DNA from: an uncultured Mucispirillum sp.
GTDB taxonomy: Bacteria > Chrysiogenota > Deferribacteres > Deferribacterales > Mucispirillaceae
Length of the DNA stretch: 64,000 bases
NCBI GenBank assembly: GCA_944324465.1
Contig: CALUWI010000009.1
Coordinates: 62,001-126,000, forward strand
Direction: 5' to 3'
The notes below the pieces were generated by a model. That model saw nothing but the letters and a program-made list of their open reading frames with translations, was not told where the DNA came from and made no database searches. This document shows positions 29,371-39,402 of this stretch, piece after piece. The position numbers and the translations under genes are program-made. Position 1 is the first letter of the stretch; the number at the start of each line of letters is the position of its first letter.

Positions 29371-32229
29371 ATGAAGTTTGTTAAAATGTTTTGCTCAATA
29401 TACACAACTATTGTGTTATTGGCAATTTATGCCATCTTGTGTGCAGCAGCTACATTTATAGAAGCTGATGCAGCATACGGCGTACAGGCAGCTCAGGATA
29501 TGATTTACCGCACAGCATTATTTAATATTGTGCATCTTCTTCTGCTGCTTAATCTTATTGCAGTTTTTGTATATAGAAAAGTATGGAAGTCAAAAAAGTA
29601 TTACAGCATTATACTGCATATATCTTTTATAGTGATTTTATTAGGTGCAGCATTAACAAGATTTTTTGGCTTTGAAGGTATTGTACATATTAGGGAAGGA
29701 GCATCATCTAATGTAATCATTACTGATGAAGAATATTTAAATATAAGAGTTGCTGTTGAAGATAATATTTATTATACAAATATTCCAGTTCGCTATAACA
29801 GTGTAACCCAGACAAAATTTCATGAAAAAATACCATTAAACAATTCTCTACTGGAAGTAAAATATAACTCATATACTCCAGGAAATCAAAATACACCACC
29901 AATTATTAATGTAACAGCATCATATAATGGTGATACAAAAACAATGGATTTACCTCAAAGCTATCTTGATGCAAATATTGGTGAAACATTTGAATTAGGC
30001 GGAATGTATTTTCAGCTTGTATGGGGCCCTGCAGAGATATCTGTTCCTTTTGAAATATATTTAGAAGATTTTATTTTAACAAGATATCCTGGCTCTAAAA
30101 GCCCGTCTTCTTATAAATCAAAAATATTAGTTACAGATTACAATGATAATTCCAGCTTTGGATATGAGATATTTATGAATAATGTATTAGATTATAAAGG
30201 CTACAGATTTTTTCAGTCATCTTATGACCCAGATGAAAAAGGCACGATTTTTAGTGTAAATAAAGACCCGGGTAAAATTCCAACATATATTGGCTACTTT
30301 TTATTAACTGTCGGTTTTATTCTCTCATTCTTTGGCAAAGGAAGTAGAGTATGGAGATTAAGCCATTATCTTAAAAAACAGAAATTATATGTATATTTTA
30401 TAGCTTTTTCATCATTTTTAATGCTTTCTGCATCAAACCTTTATGCTGCAGATAATACTTTTGAAAAAGAAAACTGGATACAAACAGCTTATGCCTCTAA
30501 TGTGGTGGAAAATGATAATACTTCTGCTCAAGAGCATGAAACACATGTGATAACTCAGGAAGAAATAGATGTACTTTTAAAAAATATTTCTGAAAAAATG
30601 CAGGCTCATTCTGAAATTGCAGGCAGGCTTCTTGTTCAGGATATGCAGGGCAGAATAAAGCCTCTTGATACTCTTGCAATGGATATGGTGCATAAATTAA
30701 TCAGAAAAGATGAATTTATGGGCATGAACCATGTAGAAATATTTTTAGGCATGATGATGTATTATGATTATTTTAAGCATGTGAAAATGTTTAGAACAAG
30801 CTCTGAAGAATTAAGAGAAAAACTTGGTACTCCAAAAGATGAGAAATATGTGTCATTTGCAGATGCTTATGATGAAAACGGCGAATATAAATTAAAAGAA
30901 TATATTGATGCTGCATATCAGTCAAACCCTGCTCATAGAACAAAATTTCAAAAAGATTTAATCAAGTTTGATGAGAAAATGGGTTTAGCTTACTATATGT
31001 ATACAGCACAGATGTTTTTAGTGTTCCCTGATATTACAGGCAAAACAACAGGCTTTTTATCACCAGGAAATGCAATGGCATCTTTTGATACAGAAAACGC
31101 CGCTAAAATTCGTGATTTATTACAGCAGTATTATGCAGGTGTAGATAAAGGCTTAAATGAAGGAAACTGGCAGGATGCAGATAAATATTTAGGTTTAATC
31201 AGCGAATTTCAAAGAACAAATGGTGCTCACCTTATACCAGCAGAAAGCCGTATAAGTGCAGAAATCATGATGAATAAATATAATCCATTTAAAAACTTAA
31301 CTTATCTTTATGTTTTACTTGGCATTATAATGTTTATCTTTGTAATTACTGCTATTATCAAAAATAAACCAGTAAATAGTACTGCAGGAAGAATATTTTT
31401 TGGCATATCAATATTAGCAGTTGTTCTGCATACTGCAGCATTAATATGCAGGTGGTATATTGCAGGCCATGCACCATGGAGTAATGCTTATGAATCTATG
31501 ATATATATAGCATGGGCAGGAGCATTAGCTGGCCTTTTATTCTTCCAAAGGTCGCTTTTAGCAATAGCTGCAACTAACTTTGTAGCAGGTATCACATTAT
31601 TTGTTGCAAACCTTGGTTTTATGGACCCGCAGATTGGTACATTAGTTCCAGTTTTAAAATCATACTGGCTGAATATTCATGTATCAGTTATTACAGCAAG
31701 CTACAGCTTTTTTGGATTATGCTTTGTGCTTGGTATTATAAGTATGGTGCTTTTTATTTTAAGAAGTCCAAAAAGAGCACATATTGACCAAAGTATAATC
31801 AATGTACACTGTATTAATGAAATCAGTATGATTTTAGGTTTAGGTCTGCTTACTGTTGGCACATTTTTAGGCGGTGTATGGGCAAATGAAAGCTGGGGCA
31901 GATACTGGGGATGGGACCCAAAAGAAACTTGGTCGCTCATTACTGTTATAGTTTATACAATCATACTTCATGCAAGGCTTGTTAGAAAATTAAATAACCC
32001 ATATATATTCAGTGTATTAAGCACACTTGGCTTTTATACTGTAATGATGACATATTTTGGAGTAAACTATTACTTAACAGGTATGCACTCTTATGCATCA
32101 GGCGAGCCAATACCTATACCAACATTTTTATATGTAATGGTAGGTCTGCATATTGTATTAATTGCAGTTTCATTTAGAAAAAGAAATCTTGATATGCCGG
32201 TATTTAATTCAACAGATAAAGGTATATAA
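29371..32229 (+). CDS. ccsBA: Fused cytochrome c synthetase CcsBA (ResB-CcsA)
   Basis: System II enzyme that brings haem across the inner membrane and attaches it to apocytochromes c. The first part (about 1-345) is ResB/CcsB-like with four membrane segments and a large periplasmic domain. After a membrane-adjacent linker with a long periplasmic segment (about 365-640), the C-terminal CcsA part (about 650-940) contains six or more membrane segments and the WWD-type haem motif WANESWGRYWGWDPKETWSL with flanking His residues. Fusion into one 952-residue chain is known from Campylobacter, Helicobacter and Bacteroides relatives. The cell therefore makes c-type cytochromes. Shine-Dalgarno AGGAG lies about ten bases before ATG. 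Confidence 0.93.
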   Translation: MKFVKMFCSIYTTIVLLAIYAILCAAATFIEADAAYGVQAAQDMIYRTALFNIVHLLLLLNLIAVFVYRKVWKSKKYYSIILHISFIVILLGAALTRFFGFEGIVHIREGASSNVIITDEEYLNIRVAVEDNIYYTNIPVRYNSVTQTKFHEKIPLNNSLLEVKYNSYTPGNQNTPPIINVTASYNGDTKTMDLPQSYLDANIGETFELGGMYFQLVWGPAEISVPFEIYLEDFILTRYPGSKSPSSYKSKILVTDYNDNSSFGYEIFMNNVLDYKGYRFFQSSYDPDEKGTIFSVNKDPGKIPTYIGYFLLTVGFILSFFGKGSRVWRLSHYLKKQKLYVYFIAFSSFLMLSASNLYAADNTFEKENWIQTAYASNVVENDNTSAQEHETHVITQEEIDVLLKNISEKMQAHSEIAGRLLVQDMQGRIKPLDTLAMDMVHKLIRKDEFMGMNHVEIFLGMMMYYDYFKHVKMFRTSSEELREKLGTPKDEKYVSFADAYDENGEYKLKEYIDAAYQSNPAHRTKFQKDLIKFDEKMGLAYYMYTAQMFLVFPDITGKTTGFLSPGNAMASFDTENAAKIRDLLQQYYAGVDKGLNEGNWQDADKYLGLISEFQRTNGAHLIPAESRISAEIMMNKYNPFKNLTYLYVLLGIIMFIFVITAIIKNKPVNSTAGRIFFGISILAVVLHTAALICRWYIAGHAPWSNAYESMIYIAWAGALAGLLFFQRSLLAIAATNFVAGITLFVANLGFMDPQIGTLVPVLKSYWLNIHVSVITASYSFFGLCFVLGIISMVLFILRSPKRAHIDQSIINVHCINEISMILGLGLLTVGTFLGGVWANESWGRYWGWDPKETWSLITVIVYTIILHARLVRKLNNPYIFSVLSTLGFYTVMMTYFGVNYYLTGMHSYASGEPIPIPTFLYVMVGLHIVLIAVSFRKRNLDMPVFNSTDKGI

Positions 32230-32233
32230 TAAA

Positions 32234-32265
32234 ATACCCCAGTTTAAAATCTTAAACTGGGGTAT
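32234..32265. terminator. Bidirectional terminator between convergent ccsBA and barrel-protein genes
   Basis: A 14-base perfect stem (32234-32247 with 32252-32265, ATACCCCAGTTTAA) and an AATC loop. On the minus strand it is followed by TTTTATT, and it lies within 30 bases of both converging stop codons. Confidence 0.8.
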
Positions 32266-32294
32266 AATAAAAATATCATAGAATAATATTTTAC

Positions 32295-33044
32295 TTAAAA
32301 TCTGTAACCTGCTTCTATACCAACTTTAACATTATTAAGCACTGGGTTATGCGGATTATTGTATGCATTAGAAGAATTATGTTGCATAAGAATATAATCT
32401 AATCTTAACCCTGTATATATATTATTTTTAAAATTATATCTTAACCCTGCTTGAAATAAGAAACCTAATCCATTATTTAAGTCTTCTGTTATAATATTAG
32501 TTCCAGAAGTAGTATCTTTTTCAGTTATTTTATTTGAATAAAGAGTAAAACCTAAACCAGCCCATGGAACAAAACCAGATTCACCTCTTTTTGTTTCATA
32601 TTGAAAAATAATAGATGGGCTTAATGTAAAAAGCGACATATTTCTAGTATATTTCCCTGTAATACCAGTTTGTCCTGTATAAACAATATTTGTAATATCT
32701 GTTTCAGGAGAACCGCTAATAGATAAATCCAAACCTATTGCAAGCCATCTTTTAAGATTAATTTTTCCATTAAAGGATATACCACCGCCGTGATTTACTG
32801 GATATTTTACTCCAAGAGTTTCTACACCAGCTTCAATAGTTTTACCATTTCTTCCAGGTATAATTGCATCATAATAAACAAATAAACCAGCAGTAATACC
32901 ATATGGCAGTTCTCGTTTATACTCATCACTTATCCAAGAACGGTTATTTGCACTATCATCTTCACTTTTTTGCTGAGCAAATGATTTTTCAATAAAACTT
33001 CCAAAAATAGAAAATAAAACTATAAAATAAAATATTTTTTTCAT
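32295..33044 (-). CDS. Predicted outer-membrane beta-barrel protein (OmpW/Opa-like size)
   Basis: Signal peptide MKKIFYFIVLFSIFGSFIEKSFAQ, then about 225 residues with amphipathic strands and a C-terminal GYRF, so it should insert as an eight-strand barrel. Patches such as GGGISFNGKINLKRWLAIGLDL and FLFQAGLRYNFKNNIYTGLRLDY resemble the OmpA-N/opacity-type porin-like fold. Function unknown. It is monocistronic: terminator at 32234-32265 and a 250-base leader with no other gene. Confidence 0.65.
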   Translation of the reverse strand: MKKIFYFIVLFSIFGSFIEKSFAQQKSEDDSANNRSWISDEYKRELPYGITAGLFVYYDAIIPGRNGKTIEAGVETLGVKYPVNHGGGISFNGKINLKRWLAIGLDLSISGSPETDITNIVYTGQTGITGKYTRNMSLFTLSPSIIFQYETKRGESGFVPWAGLGFTLYSNKITEKDTTSGTNIITEDLNNGLGFLFQAGLRYNFKNNIYTGLRLDYILMQHNSSNAYNNPHNPVLNNVKVGIEAGYRF

Positions 33045-33253
33045 TAATACACCTCATAATAAAAAATAAATTCGTAATAAATACATAATTATATATGGCA
33101 GGTATTCATAGTTATGCAATTTTTAGAAAAAATAAATACAAATATTATACTATCAACAAAATTTTTACATAAAATATACAGGATAATAAATTTAATATAA
33201 TTTATATATATCTGTTTAAGAATAATATTAATTAGATATAAGATATAAAACAT

Positions 33254-33286
33254 AAAAAAACCTCTGCCCACTTTAGTGGACAGAGG
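33254..33286 (-). terminator. Strong Rho-independent terminator of the clostripain-like gene
   Basis: An 11-base stem with one mismatch (33261-33271 with 33276-33286, loop TTTA) followed on the minus strand by seven T. It lies 12 bases past the last stop codon of the interrupted protease gene. Confidence 0.85.
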
Positions 33287-33298
33287 TAGTATAATAAA

Positions 33299-35368
33299 CT
33301 AGTTTATAGTTTGTTTTGGTGTAATATAAGTTTCATTTTTGATGTTTGGAATAATAAATCTAAATTGTGGTGTTTCTGCTGCTTCAAAAGGAACAATGTT
33401 AAATTGTAAACAGTTTTCACTTTCGCATGTAATTTGATAAGTTGGCAGATTATTAGCAGCTTTAGCAGTAACTTCGCTGCTGTAATCAGGTATAGTTACA
33501 ATATCACCAGCTTGAAATGCAAATGCTTTTTGAAGACGAGATGCGTTATCACCAATTACTCTAAATGCTGGTTCATTTACTATTATATACTGTCCATTAT
33601 CATCTTTATCATACATAAACTGTGCAAGTAAGTTATACTGTATATTATCCCTTGTAAGAATAAATTGTGATTGTGCTGCCTTGAATAATGCTTTATCACT
33701 GTCTATAGAGTTTTTAATTTCAACTCTAATAGGGTTGTATTCTTCTGTGCCATAAGGAGCGACAGCAAACAAGTTAGCATAATTTATATTTTCAAATCCA
33801 GTATCTACTTTAATTGTATATTTAATTTCATTATTATTTGCTGTATCTGCTGTTGTTATTGTATAATCACCAGCAACAGTACCTATTCTTGTTATGCCAC
33901 CAGTATATGTTCTTATTAACTCTAATGTAGAATTATAACTTGGTGCAAAATTGCTTGTATAATCAATTGATACATTTGTACCGTCTTTTATGAAATTATC
34001 AGCTGTTCTTGTTGTTTCTGTTTCAGCATATGGTGTGATTATCTCAAGCATTTTTATATATTCTGGGCTGAAATTTTGTACAGCTGCACTATAAACCGGT
34101 ACATTTTCACTTATAGGTTTATTGTTAGAAACATATATTTGCCCATAATTTGGAGCATAAAAAGATATGCCATAAGATTCTTATAAAAATGGTGATGTTT
34201 CATTAATTTTTACAGAGTTACTAATAATATCAGTAATATTTTGATTATATGTTGAATAATCTAAACCATACCATTTTGTTTCATTAAGGCTGTTTATAAC
34301 TGCCTGTAAATCATATAAACCAAACAGTCCATTACCATATGCATCTGAGCGAGAAAGAGCAACATAAAAGTTATTAAATGTTTTTACAGGATTAGCTTGA
34401 AAATCTGCTGCAATTTTATTTGATAACTCATCTAATGCGCCGCTGAGAGCTTTTACTTGTTTTAAGTCAACTGCAGATATATTAGTTGGTATTACACCAT
34501 TTCGCCCAGAAATTTGAAAATAAGTAGATGTAATAGTATCTAAAAGCTGTTCAGTTGTCTGGTTTTGAGCTATACCGCTTGTAATATCACCTAAAAGCCA
34601 AGGAAATTCTACTTCACTTTCTTCTGATGCAACATAATATTTACCGTAGTCTGCTAAACCATGCATCCATTCTGCTGTTCCCATAAGGCAGGCAGCAAAG
34701 CCTATAATATCAAATTCAGTATTAGTTGCAGTTTTTGCCATATTAAAAGCTCTTTGCATCTCAGATAAATTTACACCAGTGCCAAATCCCATAATAGAAC
34801 CACCGCCGTGGCTGAAAAAGATAACTACATATCTATCTGCTGGATAATTTTTTACACCATAAGTTAAAAACTCTCCAATTGTATCACCAGAATTTATATT
34901 TACACAGCCTGTTTCATTTTTTTGAAGACACACTTTACCTTTATTTTCAAGCAGTTTAAGACCTTCATCTTTTGTAACCTGCCACCTTTTAGCTTGATAC
35001 CAGTCTTTTATATAAAATTTTGCAGGGTCTGCACCAGCTGCTATTATTTCTTCATCAGTCCATTTCATATAATCATCGGTAGAGCCTGTTTGTATCACAA
35101 TATTAGTGTTTTCAGGATTTAAATTTTCAATCATTCCTTTAATCATGTAGTTTGCTGGACCATATCCTACAGCATCTTGTTTAACACCATCATAATAAGC
35201 CTGTTGGAAAAAACTTTTTGCTTCTTCTGGATATTCATAAGTTGTCCCTTCAATATACATTAAAACTGTTGTTTTAATAGGTGTTGCAGGGTTAGAATCA
35301 GATGAATCATTATTGCTGCAGCCAGCTGCAATAAATAATGCAAATAAAATTAATAAATATTTCTTCAT
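33299..35368 (-). pseudogene. Clostripain (peptidase C11) lipoprotein gene with an internal in-frame stop
   Basis: One reading frame of 690 codons is interrupted only by TAA at 34181-34183. The first 395 residues form a lipoprotein signal (lipobox IAAGC) and a C11 caspase-like protease domain with the catalytic His187 in FFSHGGG and Cys227 in GFAACLMGTAEW. After the TAA the same frame continues ESYGISFYAPNYGQIYVSNN, typical of the family's SYGxSIYFP region, and on for a further 294 codons of a beta-rich domain. ATG at 35368 is preferred (GGAGG upstream) over 35386. The change is probably CAA or similar to TAA. The 5' part could still be translated. Host-associated bacteria use C11 proteases for secreted-protein processing; role here unknown. 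Confidence 0.82.
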
Positions 35369-35453
35369 TACTGCCTCCATTTTCATTGATAAATTTAATA
35401 CAAAGAAATATTAATGTTTGTGTATTATAACAAATAAATTAAAGTAATATATA

Positions 35454-35975
35454 TTACTGATTTACTTGATAATCACCCTGATTTATGCGCTTTTTAACAT
35501 GTTTTTTTATAGTTTCTCTTTTAGTATTAGGCAGTCTGTCAATAAAAAGTGTGCCGTCCAGGTGGTCAGACTCATGCTGTAATATTCTTGAAAGTCTGTC
35601 AGTTGCTTCTACTACTTTTTCGTTGCCAAACCTGTCCTGATACTTAACTTTTACTTTCATATATCTTTTAACATAAGCATATTCACCAGGAATAGAAAGG
35701 CAGCCTTCTTCTTCTAATATTTCGCCTTCTTTTTCTAAAAATACAGGGTTAATAATTTCCATTGGATTTTTATTATCTGGGCCAGTTAAATCATCAAGCA
35801 CAAAAAAACGTTTAGATACACCAACCTGTGGTGCTGCAAGCCCTATCCCTTTTGCTTCATACATTGTCTCAAACATATTATCAAGCAGTGTATGAAGTTC
35901 TTCATTAAACTCTGTTACTTCTTCTGCTTTTTTTCTTAATACTTCACTTGGAAATGTTTTTATTTCTAATATCAT
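35454..35975 (-). CDS. def: Peptide deformylase
   Basis: Removes the N-formyl group from nascent proteins. All three metal-site motifs are present: GIGLAAPQVG, EEGCLSIPGEYAYVKR and QHESDHLDGTLFIDRL (HExxH, about residues 134-138). 173 residues, standard. It follows the DUF721 gene by 15 bases in an obgE-DUF721-def arrangement. Confidence 0.95.
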   Translation of the reverse strand: MILEIKTFPSEVLRKKAEEVTEFNEELHTLLDNMFETMYEAKGIGLAAPQVGVSKRFFVLDDLTGPDNKNPMEIINPVFLEKEGEILEEEGCLSIPGEYAYVKRYMKVKVKYQDRFGNEKVVEATDRLSRILQHESDHLDGTLFIDRLPNTKRETIKKHVKKRINQGDYQVNQ

Positions 35976-35990
35976 AACTTATCCTTTTTT

Positions 35991-36443
35991 TTATTTTACA
36001 ATCCAGCTTTCAAAATTATTATGCTGGAAATAATTTATCAAATATTTTTTAAAATTTTCTGCTATTTCTTTATTATTTATTTTTTTAACAGAATTTTCAA
36101 TATAATTTTTGCATTTATCTGAAAGTTCATAGGTAGTTTGGTTATCTTGTTTAATTTTTTCATATTTTGGACTGTATTTAAAAACTACTTTTAATACATC
36201 TAATCCCTTTTCATTAAGTTTTATTTTAAAATCTTCTGTCATATAGGAAAGGTCTGTAAACCAGATATTATCATGAACTTTAATAGTAAGTGTTTTTGTA
36301 TAAGGGTCAAAATTGTATGGAGTAGTAACGGTTTTTAAGTTATCCATTATTACAGAATACCATATTTTATAAATATGGCTCATCTGTAAAATGCTACTGT
36401 TAGAGCTGTTCTGTAGTATTTGATTCAGCTTCTTCATATTCAT
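35991..36443 (-). CDS. DUF721/DciA-like protein
   Basis: A 150-residue protein with the DUF721 pattern: IYKIWYSVIMDNLKTVTTPYNFDPYTKTLTIKVHDNIWFTDLSYMTEDFKIKLNEKGLDVLKVVFKY. This family includes DciA, the loader or activator of replicative helicase DnaB in bacteria that lack DnaC/DnaI. Assignment to DciA function is inference; the fit is to the KH-like core only, with an added basic C-terminal tail. The start (ATG 36443 or 36437) overlaps the end of obgE by 38-44 bases, implying tight coupling. Confidence 0.6.
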   Translation of the reverse strand: MNMKKLNQILQNSSNSSILQMSHIYKIWYSVIMDNLKTVTTPYNFDPYTKTLTIKVHDNIWFTDLSYMTEDFKIKLNEKGLDVLKVVFKYSPKYEKIKQDNQTTYELSDKCKNYIENSVKKINNKEIAENFKKYLINYFQHNNFESWIVK

Positions 36444-37437
36444 TCCTGTGAGCTTTCACCATATCAGAAACATATTCTATTAATTCTTTTGTACCGCTGC
36501 GTGTAAGTGATGAAATTCTAAAAAGAGTAATATTATTTTCTTCTGCAAATTTTTCAAACTCAAAAAATACATCATCGTTGCAGGCATCCATTTTTGTAGC
36601 TGCTACTATCTCTTTTTTATCTTTTAAAGATTCAGCATAGAGAGAAAGTTCATTTCTGATAGTTTTATATCTTTCTATCATAGATTCTTCACTTGATGCA
36701 TCTATAAAATGCAGTAAAAGAGAAGTTCTTTCAATATGTCTTAAAAACTGCTGACCAAGCCCTGCTCCTGCATGAGCATTTTCAATTAAACCCGGCATAT
36801 CAGCAATAACAAAGCTGCCCCCATGCCCGTCTTTTATTACACCTAGATTTGGAGTAAGTGTAGTAAATGGGTAATCAGCTATTTTTGGTTTTGCAGCTGA
36901 AACTACAGATATAAAGGTAGATTTTCCTGCATTAGGGAACCCTATAATACCAACATCTGCTAAAAGTTTCAGTTCAAGTTCTACTTCTATTTCCTGCCCA
37001 GGTTTACCATCTTCTGCATATCTAGGTGCTCTCTGTTCTGGTGTTGCAAAGTTCATATTGCCTCTGCCGCCTCTGCCGCCAAGTGCTGCTAATACTTTTT
37101 CACCGTCATGAGTAATATCTGCAATAATATCCCCAGTTTCTGCATTTCTAATAATTGTACCAAGTGGAACAGGAAGTATTAAATCCTCCCCTGCTTTTCC
37201 GTGCATATCACTGCCTTTGCCCTTTTCACCATCTGGTGCTTTATATACTGATTTATAACGGAAGTCCATTAATGTATGGCGTGCTTTATCACCAATGAAA
37301 TAAATACAAGCACCATTACCACCATTGCCGCCGTTTGGACCGCCTTTTGGTACATATTTTTCTCTGCGGAAGCTAATGCAGCCGTCTCCGCCGTTACCTG
37401 CTTTTAGTTTAATAGATGCTGTATCAATAAATTTCAT
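36400..37437 (-). CDS. obgE: GTPase ObgE/CgtA
   Basis: Large-subunit ribosome maturation and stress-response GTPase. The glycine-rich Obg fold is clear (GNGGDGCISFRREKYVPKGGPNGGNGGNG), followed by the G domain with GFPNAGKSTFI, DYPFTTLTPNLGV, DMPGLIENAHAGAGLG and AATKMD. At 345 residues it has the two core domains and a short acidic C-terminus. It follows rpmA after a terminator; the rplU-rpmA-obgE order is widespread. Confidence 0.95.
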   Translation of the reverse strand: MKFIDTASIKLKAGNGGDGCISFRREKYVPKGGPNGGNGGNGACIYFIGDKARHTLMDFRYKSVYKAPDGEKGKGSDMHGKAGEDLILPVPLGTIIRNAETGDIIADITHDGEKVLAALGGRGGRGNMNFATPEQRAPRYAEDGKPGQEIEVELELKLLADVGIIGFPNAGKSTFISVVSAAKPKIADYPFTTLTPNLGVIKDGHGGSFVIADMPGLIENAHAGAGLGQQFLRHIERTSLLLHFIDASSEESMIERYKTIRNELSLYAESLKDKKEIVAATKMDACNDDVFFEFEKFAEENNITLFRISSLTRSGTKELIEYVSDMVKAHRNEYEEAESNTTEQL

Positions 37438-37463
37438 ATAGTTTTAACCTGTAGAATAAATAG

Positions 37464-37490
37464 AATAAAAAAAGCCGGTATAAACCGGCT
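37464..37490 (-). terminator. Terminator after rplU-rpmA
   Basis: Seven-base perfect stem AGCCGGT (37473-37479 with 37484-37490) with a four-base loop, followed on the minus strand by seven T. It separates the ribosomal-protein pair from obgE, so obgE expression needs readthrough or its own promoter. Confidence 0.85.
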
Positions 37491-37514
37491 CAATAAACCA
37501 TATAAATGGTGTAA

Positions 37515-37778
37515 TTAACATGCTTTTTCAGTTTCAATCATTACAAACTGACCAAGTCTGCCTTTATCAACAAACTTAACATAGCCAGGAATAAGAGCGA
37601 ATAAAGTATCATCTTTACCGATACCTACACCTTCGCCTGGTTTATATTTAGTGCCTCTTTGGCGAATGATAATATTACCAGCTTTAACTAATTCGCCGCC
37701 AAATTTTTTAACGCCTAATCTTTTGGAATGGCTGTCCCTACCGTTACGAGAACTACCGCCTGCTTTCTTGTGAGCCAT
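37515..37778 (-). CDS. rpmA: 50S ribosomal protein L27
   Basis: 87 residues starting [29 protein letters not shown], the canonical L27 N-terminus that reaches toward the peptidyl-transferase centre. There is no N-terminal extension such as the cleaved one of Firmicutes. It is nine bases downstream of rplU. Confidence 0.97.
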   Translation of the reverse strand: MAHKKAGGSSRNGRDSHSKRLGVKKFGGELVKAGNIIIRQRGTKYKPGEGVGIGKDDTLFALIPGYVKFVDKGRLGQFVMIETEKAC

Positions 37779-37787
37779 TGTTATCTC

Positions 37788-38096
37788 CTATCCATTAATT
37801 TTAACAACTTTTACTTTAGTAAACATTTGTCTGTGACCTTGGCGTTTACGATAATCTTTTCTTCTTTTCTTTTTGAAGATGTAAACCCTGTCAGCTTTTC
37901 CGTGCTCAAGCACTTCAACTTCGATAGAAGCTCCTTTAACAAAAGGCGAACCTGCAGTTTGCTTATCACCTGAAATAAAAAGAACTTCTTCAATTTTATG
38001 AGTGGCGCCTACTTCAACTTCTAATTTTTCAACATTGATAATATCGCCTTCTTTTACGGTGTATTGTTTTCCACCAGTTTTAATTACTGCGAACAT
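37788..38096 (-). CDS. rplU: 50S ribosomal protein L21
   Basis: 102 residues with MFAVIKTGGKQYTVKEGD at the start and KKRRKDYRKRQGHRQMFTKVKV toward the end, both diagnostic. The open frame extends upstream to 38156, but ATG at 38096 with GGTGGAGG before it is the real start. Confidence 0.97.
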   Translation of the reverse strand: MFAVIKTGGKQYTVKEGDIINVEKLEVEVGATHKIEEVLFISGDKQTAGSPFVKGASIEVEVLEHGKADRVYIFKKKRRKDYRKRQGHRQMFTKVKVVKING

Positions 38097-38165
38097 GCAG
38101 AACCTCCACCTATTATTAAGGAAAATAAACTTAATACAAAAAAATAGTGCTGTCAAGCAAAATTT

Positions 38166-39338
38166 TTAATTTTCTTGTAATTTTTCTATTCCAGTGCCTT
38201 TTAGTGTAACTTCCCGCCTTTCTCCAGAGTTACTCATTATGATGATTTTCTTAGTAAAATCAGCATTTCTATCTGGTGCAAAGGTAAAGCCTAAATAGCA
38301 TGACTGGCCTTTTTTTAATATAAAATTTGTTTCATTGTTATTAGCAATACATGACGGCAGATTTTTATTATTAACAACTACAAGTCTAAAATTTGAATCT
38401 TTACTTTCTGATAAAATAGAATAATGCTGGTCAGTATCGCTTGTATTAGGTATAAGAATTTTCTGCACATTTCCACCAAAATATACAGTGCCAAAATCAA
38501 GCATATCTGAAGCTGAGCCGTAAAGAGTATATTCTTTTGCCCCTGAAAGTATTCTTTTATTAAAAACTAACTTAGCAGAAAAATCACCTGCAGAGCTTGG
38601 AAGAAAGCTGATAACTATGCCACATGGACTGTCTTTTGGTTCTTTTATTTCATTGCCTGAAATTTTGCATGTGCTTAAGCTGGAATCTATTGTAAATGCT
38701 GCATCGCCATTTATTTCATAAGTAAGTGGAGAATTATCTTTCTGGCTTGTTTTAAATATTTTAATATATGCATATTTATCACTTTTTGTGCCTGCAGTTT
38801 CATTCTGCCATTTAATAGAATATTCTGCTCTTTTGTTATCAATATTTTCACCGCTGTTATCTGTATAATATAATATAGTAAAATCAGGCATTAAAATACC
38901 TCTGCCTGTAATATTATATTCAAGAGTATCTTTCTGGCTTTTTATATACATAATTTCTGAATATTCTTTAACTTCTGTTGGTGAAAAAGTAAGGTGCAGA
39001 CGGCATTTCTGCTCTGCAGGAATAGAAAATACAGTTTCCCCATAATGCTGAATACAAGAATCTTCAGTAATTGTAGAAAATGTTTCTTTAGTTTCATTAT
39101 CAAATATTTCTTCAGTTAATGGTGCAGCTTTAATATCGCTTGTCTGCATAGAAGGATGGGAAGAAAATGAAACAGCATATTCCATAGTGATGGATGCATT
39201 ATTTTCTATAGTAATAATCTGGCTTATAGAGTTAGCCCTGTCTTTATTAAAGAATGAATTTCCAAAATTAATAGTATCTGCAAAAGCACTGCTTGAAATA
39301 ATTATAAATATAAAAGTAAAAACTGCTTTGTATCTCAT
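38166..39338 (-). CDS. Secreted protein with ASH/choice-of-anchor-D Ig-like domains
   Basis: Signal peptide (MRYKAVFTFIFIIISSSAFA) followed by repeats of an immunoglobulin-like pattern: about residues 95-155 CIQHYGETVFSIPAEQKCRLHLTFSPTEVKEYSEIM...ITGRG, and 330-387 CIANNNETNFILKKGQSCYLGFTFAPDRNADFTKKI...LKGTG, with a middle copy around 220-275. Each includes a paired Cys and the FxPxxxxxF core of the ASPM-SPD-2-Hydin (ASH) fold, known as choice-of-anchor D in surface proteins. It lies upstream of pglB's stop and downstream of nothing in the operon sense; a 65-base gap separates it from pglB. Periplasmic or cell-surface role likely. Confidence 0.65.
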   Translation of the reverse strand: MRYKAVFTFIFIIISSSAFADTINFGNSFFNKDRANSISQIITIENNASITMEYAVSFSSHPSMQTSDIKAAPLTEEIFDNETKETFSTITEDSCIQHYGETVFSIPAEQKCRLHLTFSPTEVKEYSEIMYIKSQKDTLEYNITGRGILMPDFTILYYTDNSGENIDNKRAEYSIKWQNETAGTKSDKYAYIKIFKTSQKDNSPLTYEINGDAAFTIDSSLSTCKISGNEIKEPKDSPCGIVISFLPSSAGDFSAKLVFNKRILSGAKEYTLYGSASDMLDFGTVYFGGNVQKILIPNTSDTDQHYSILSESKDSNFRLVVVNNKNLPSCIANNNETNFILKKGQSCYLGFTFAPDRNADFTKKIIIMSNSGERREVTLKGTGIEKLQEN

Positions 39339-39402
39339 ATATTCTCCTAATTAACATAAAAATACATTATATACTCTTTTTTTGCAATATAAAAACATAA
39401 AC

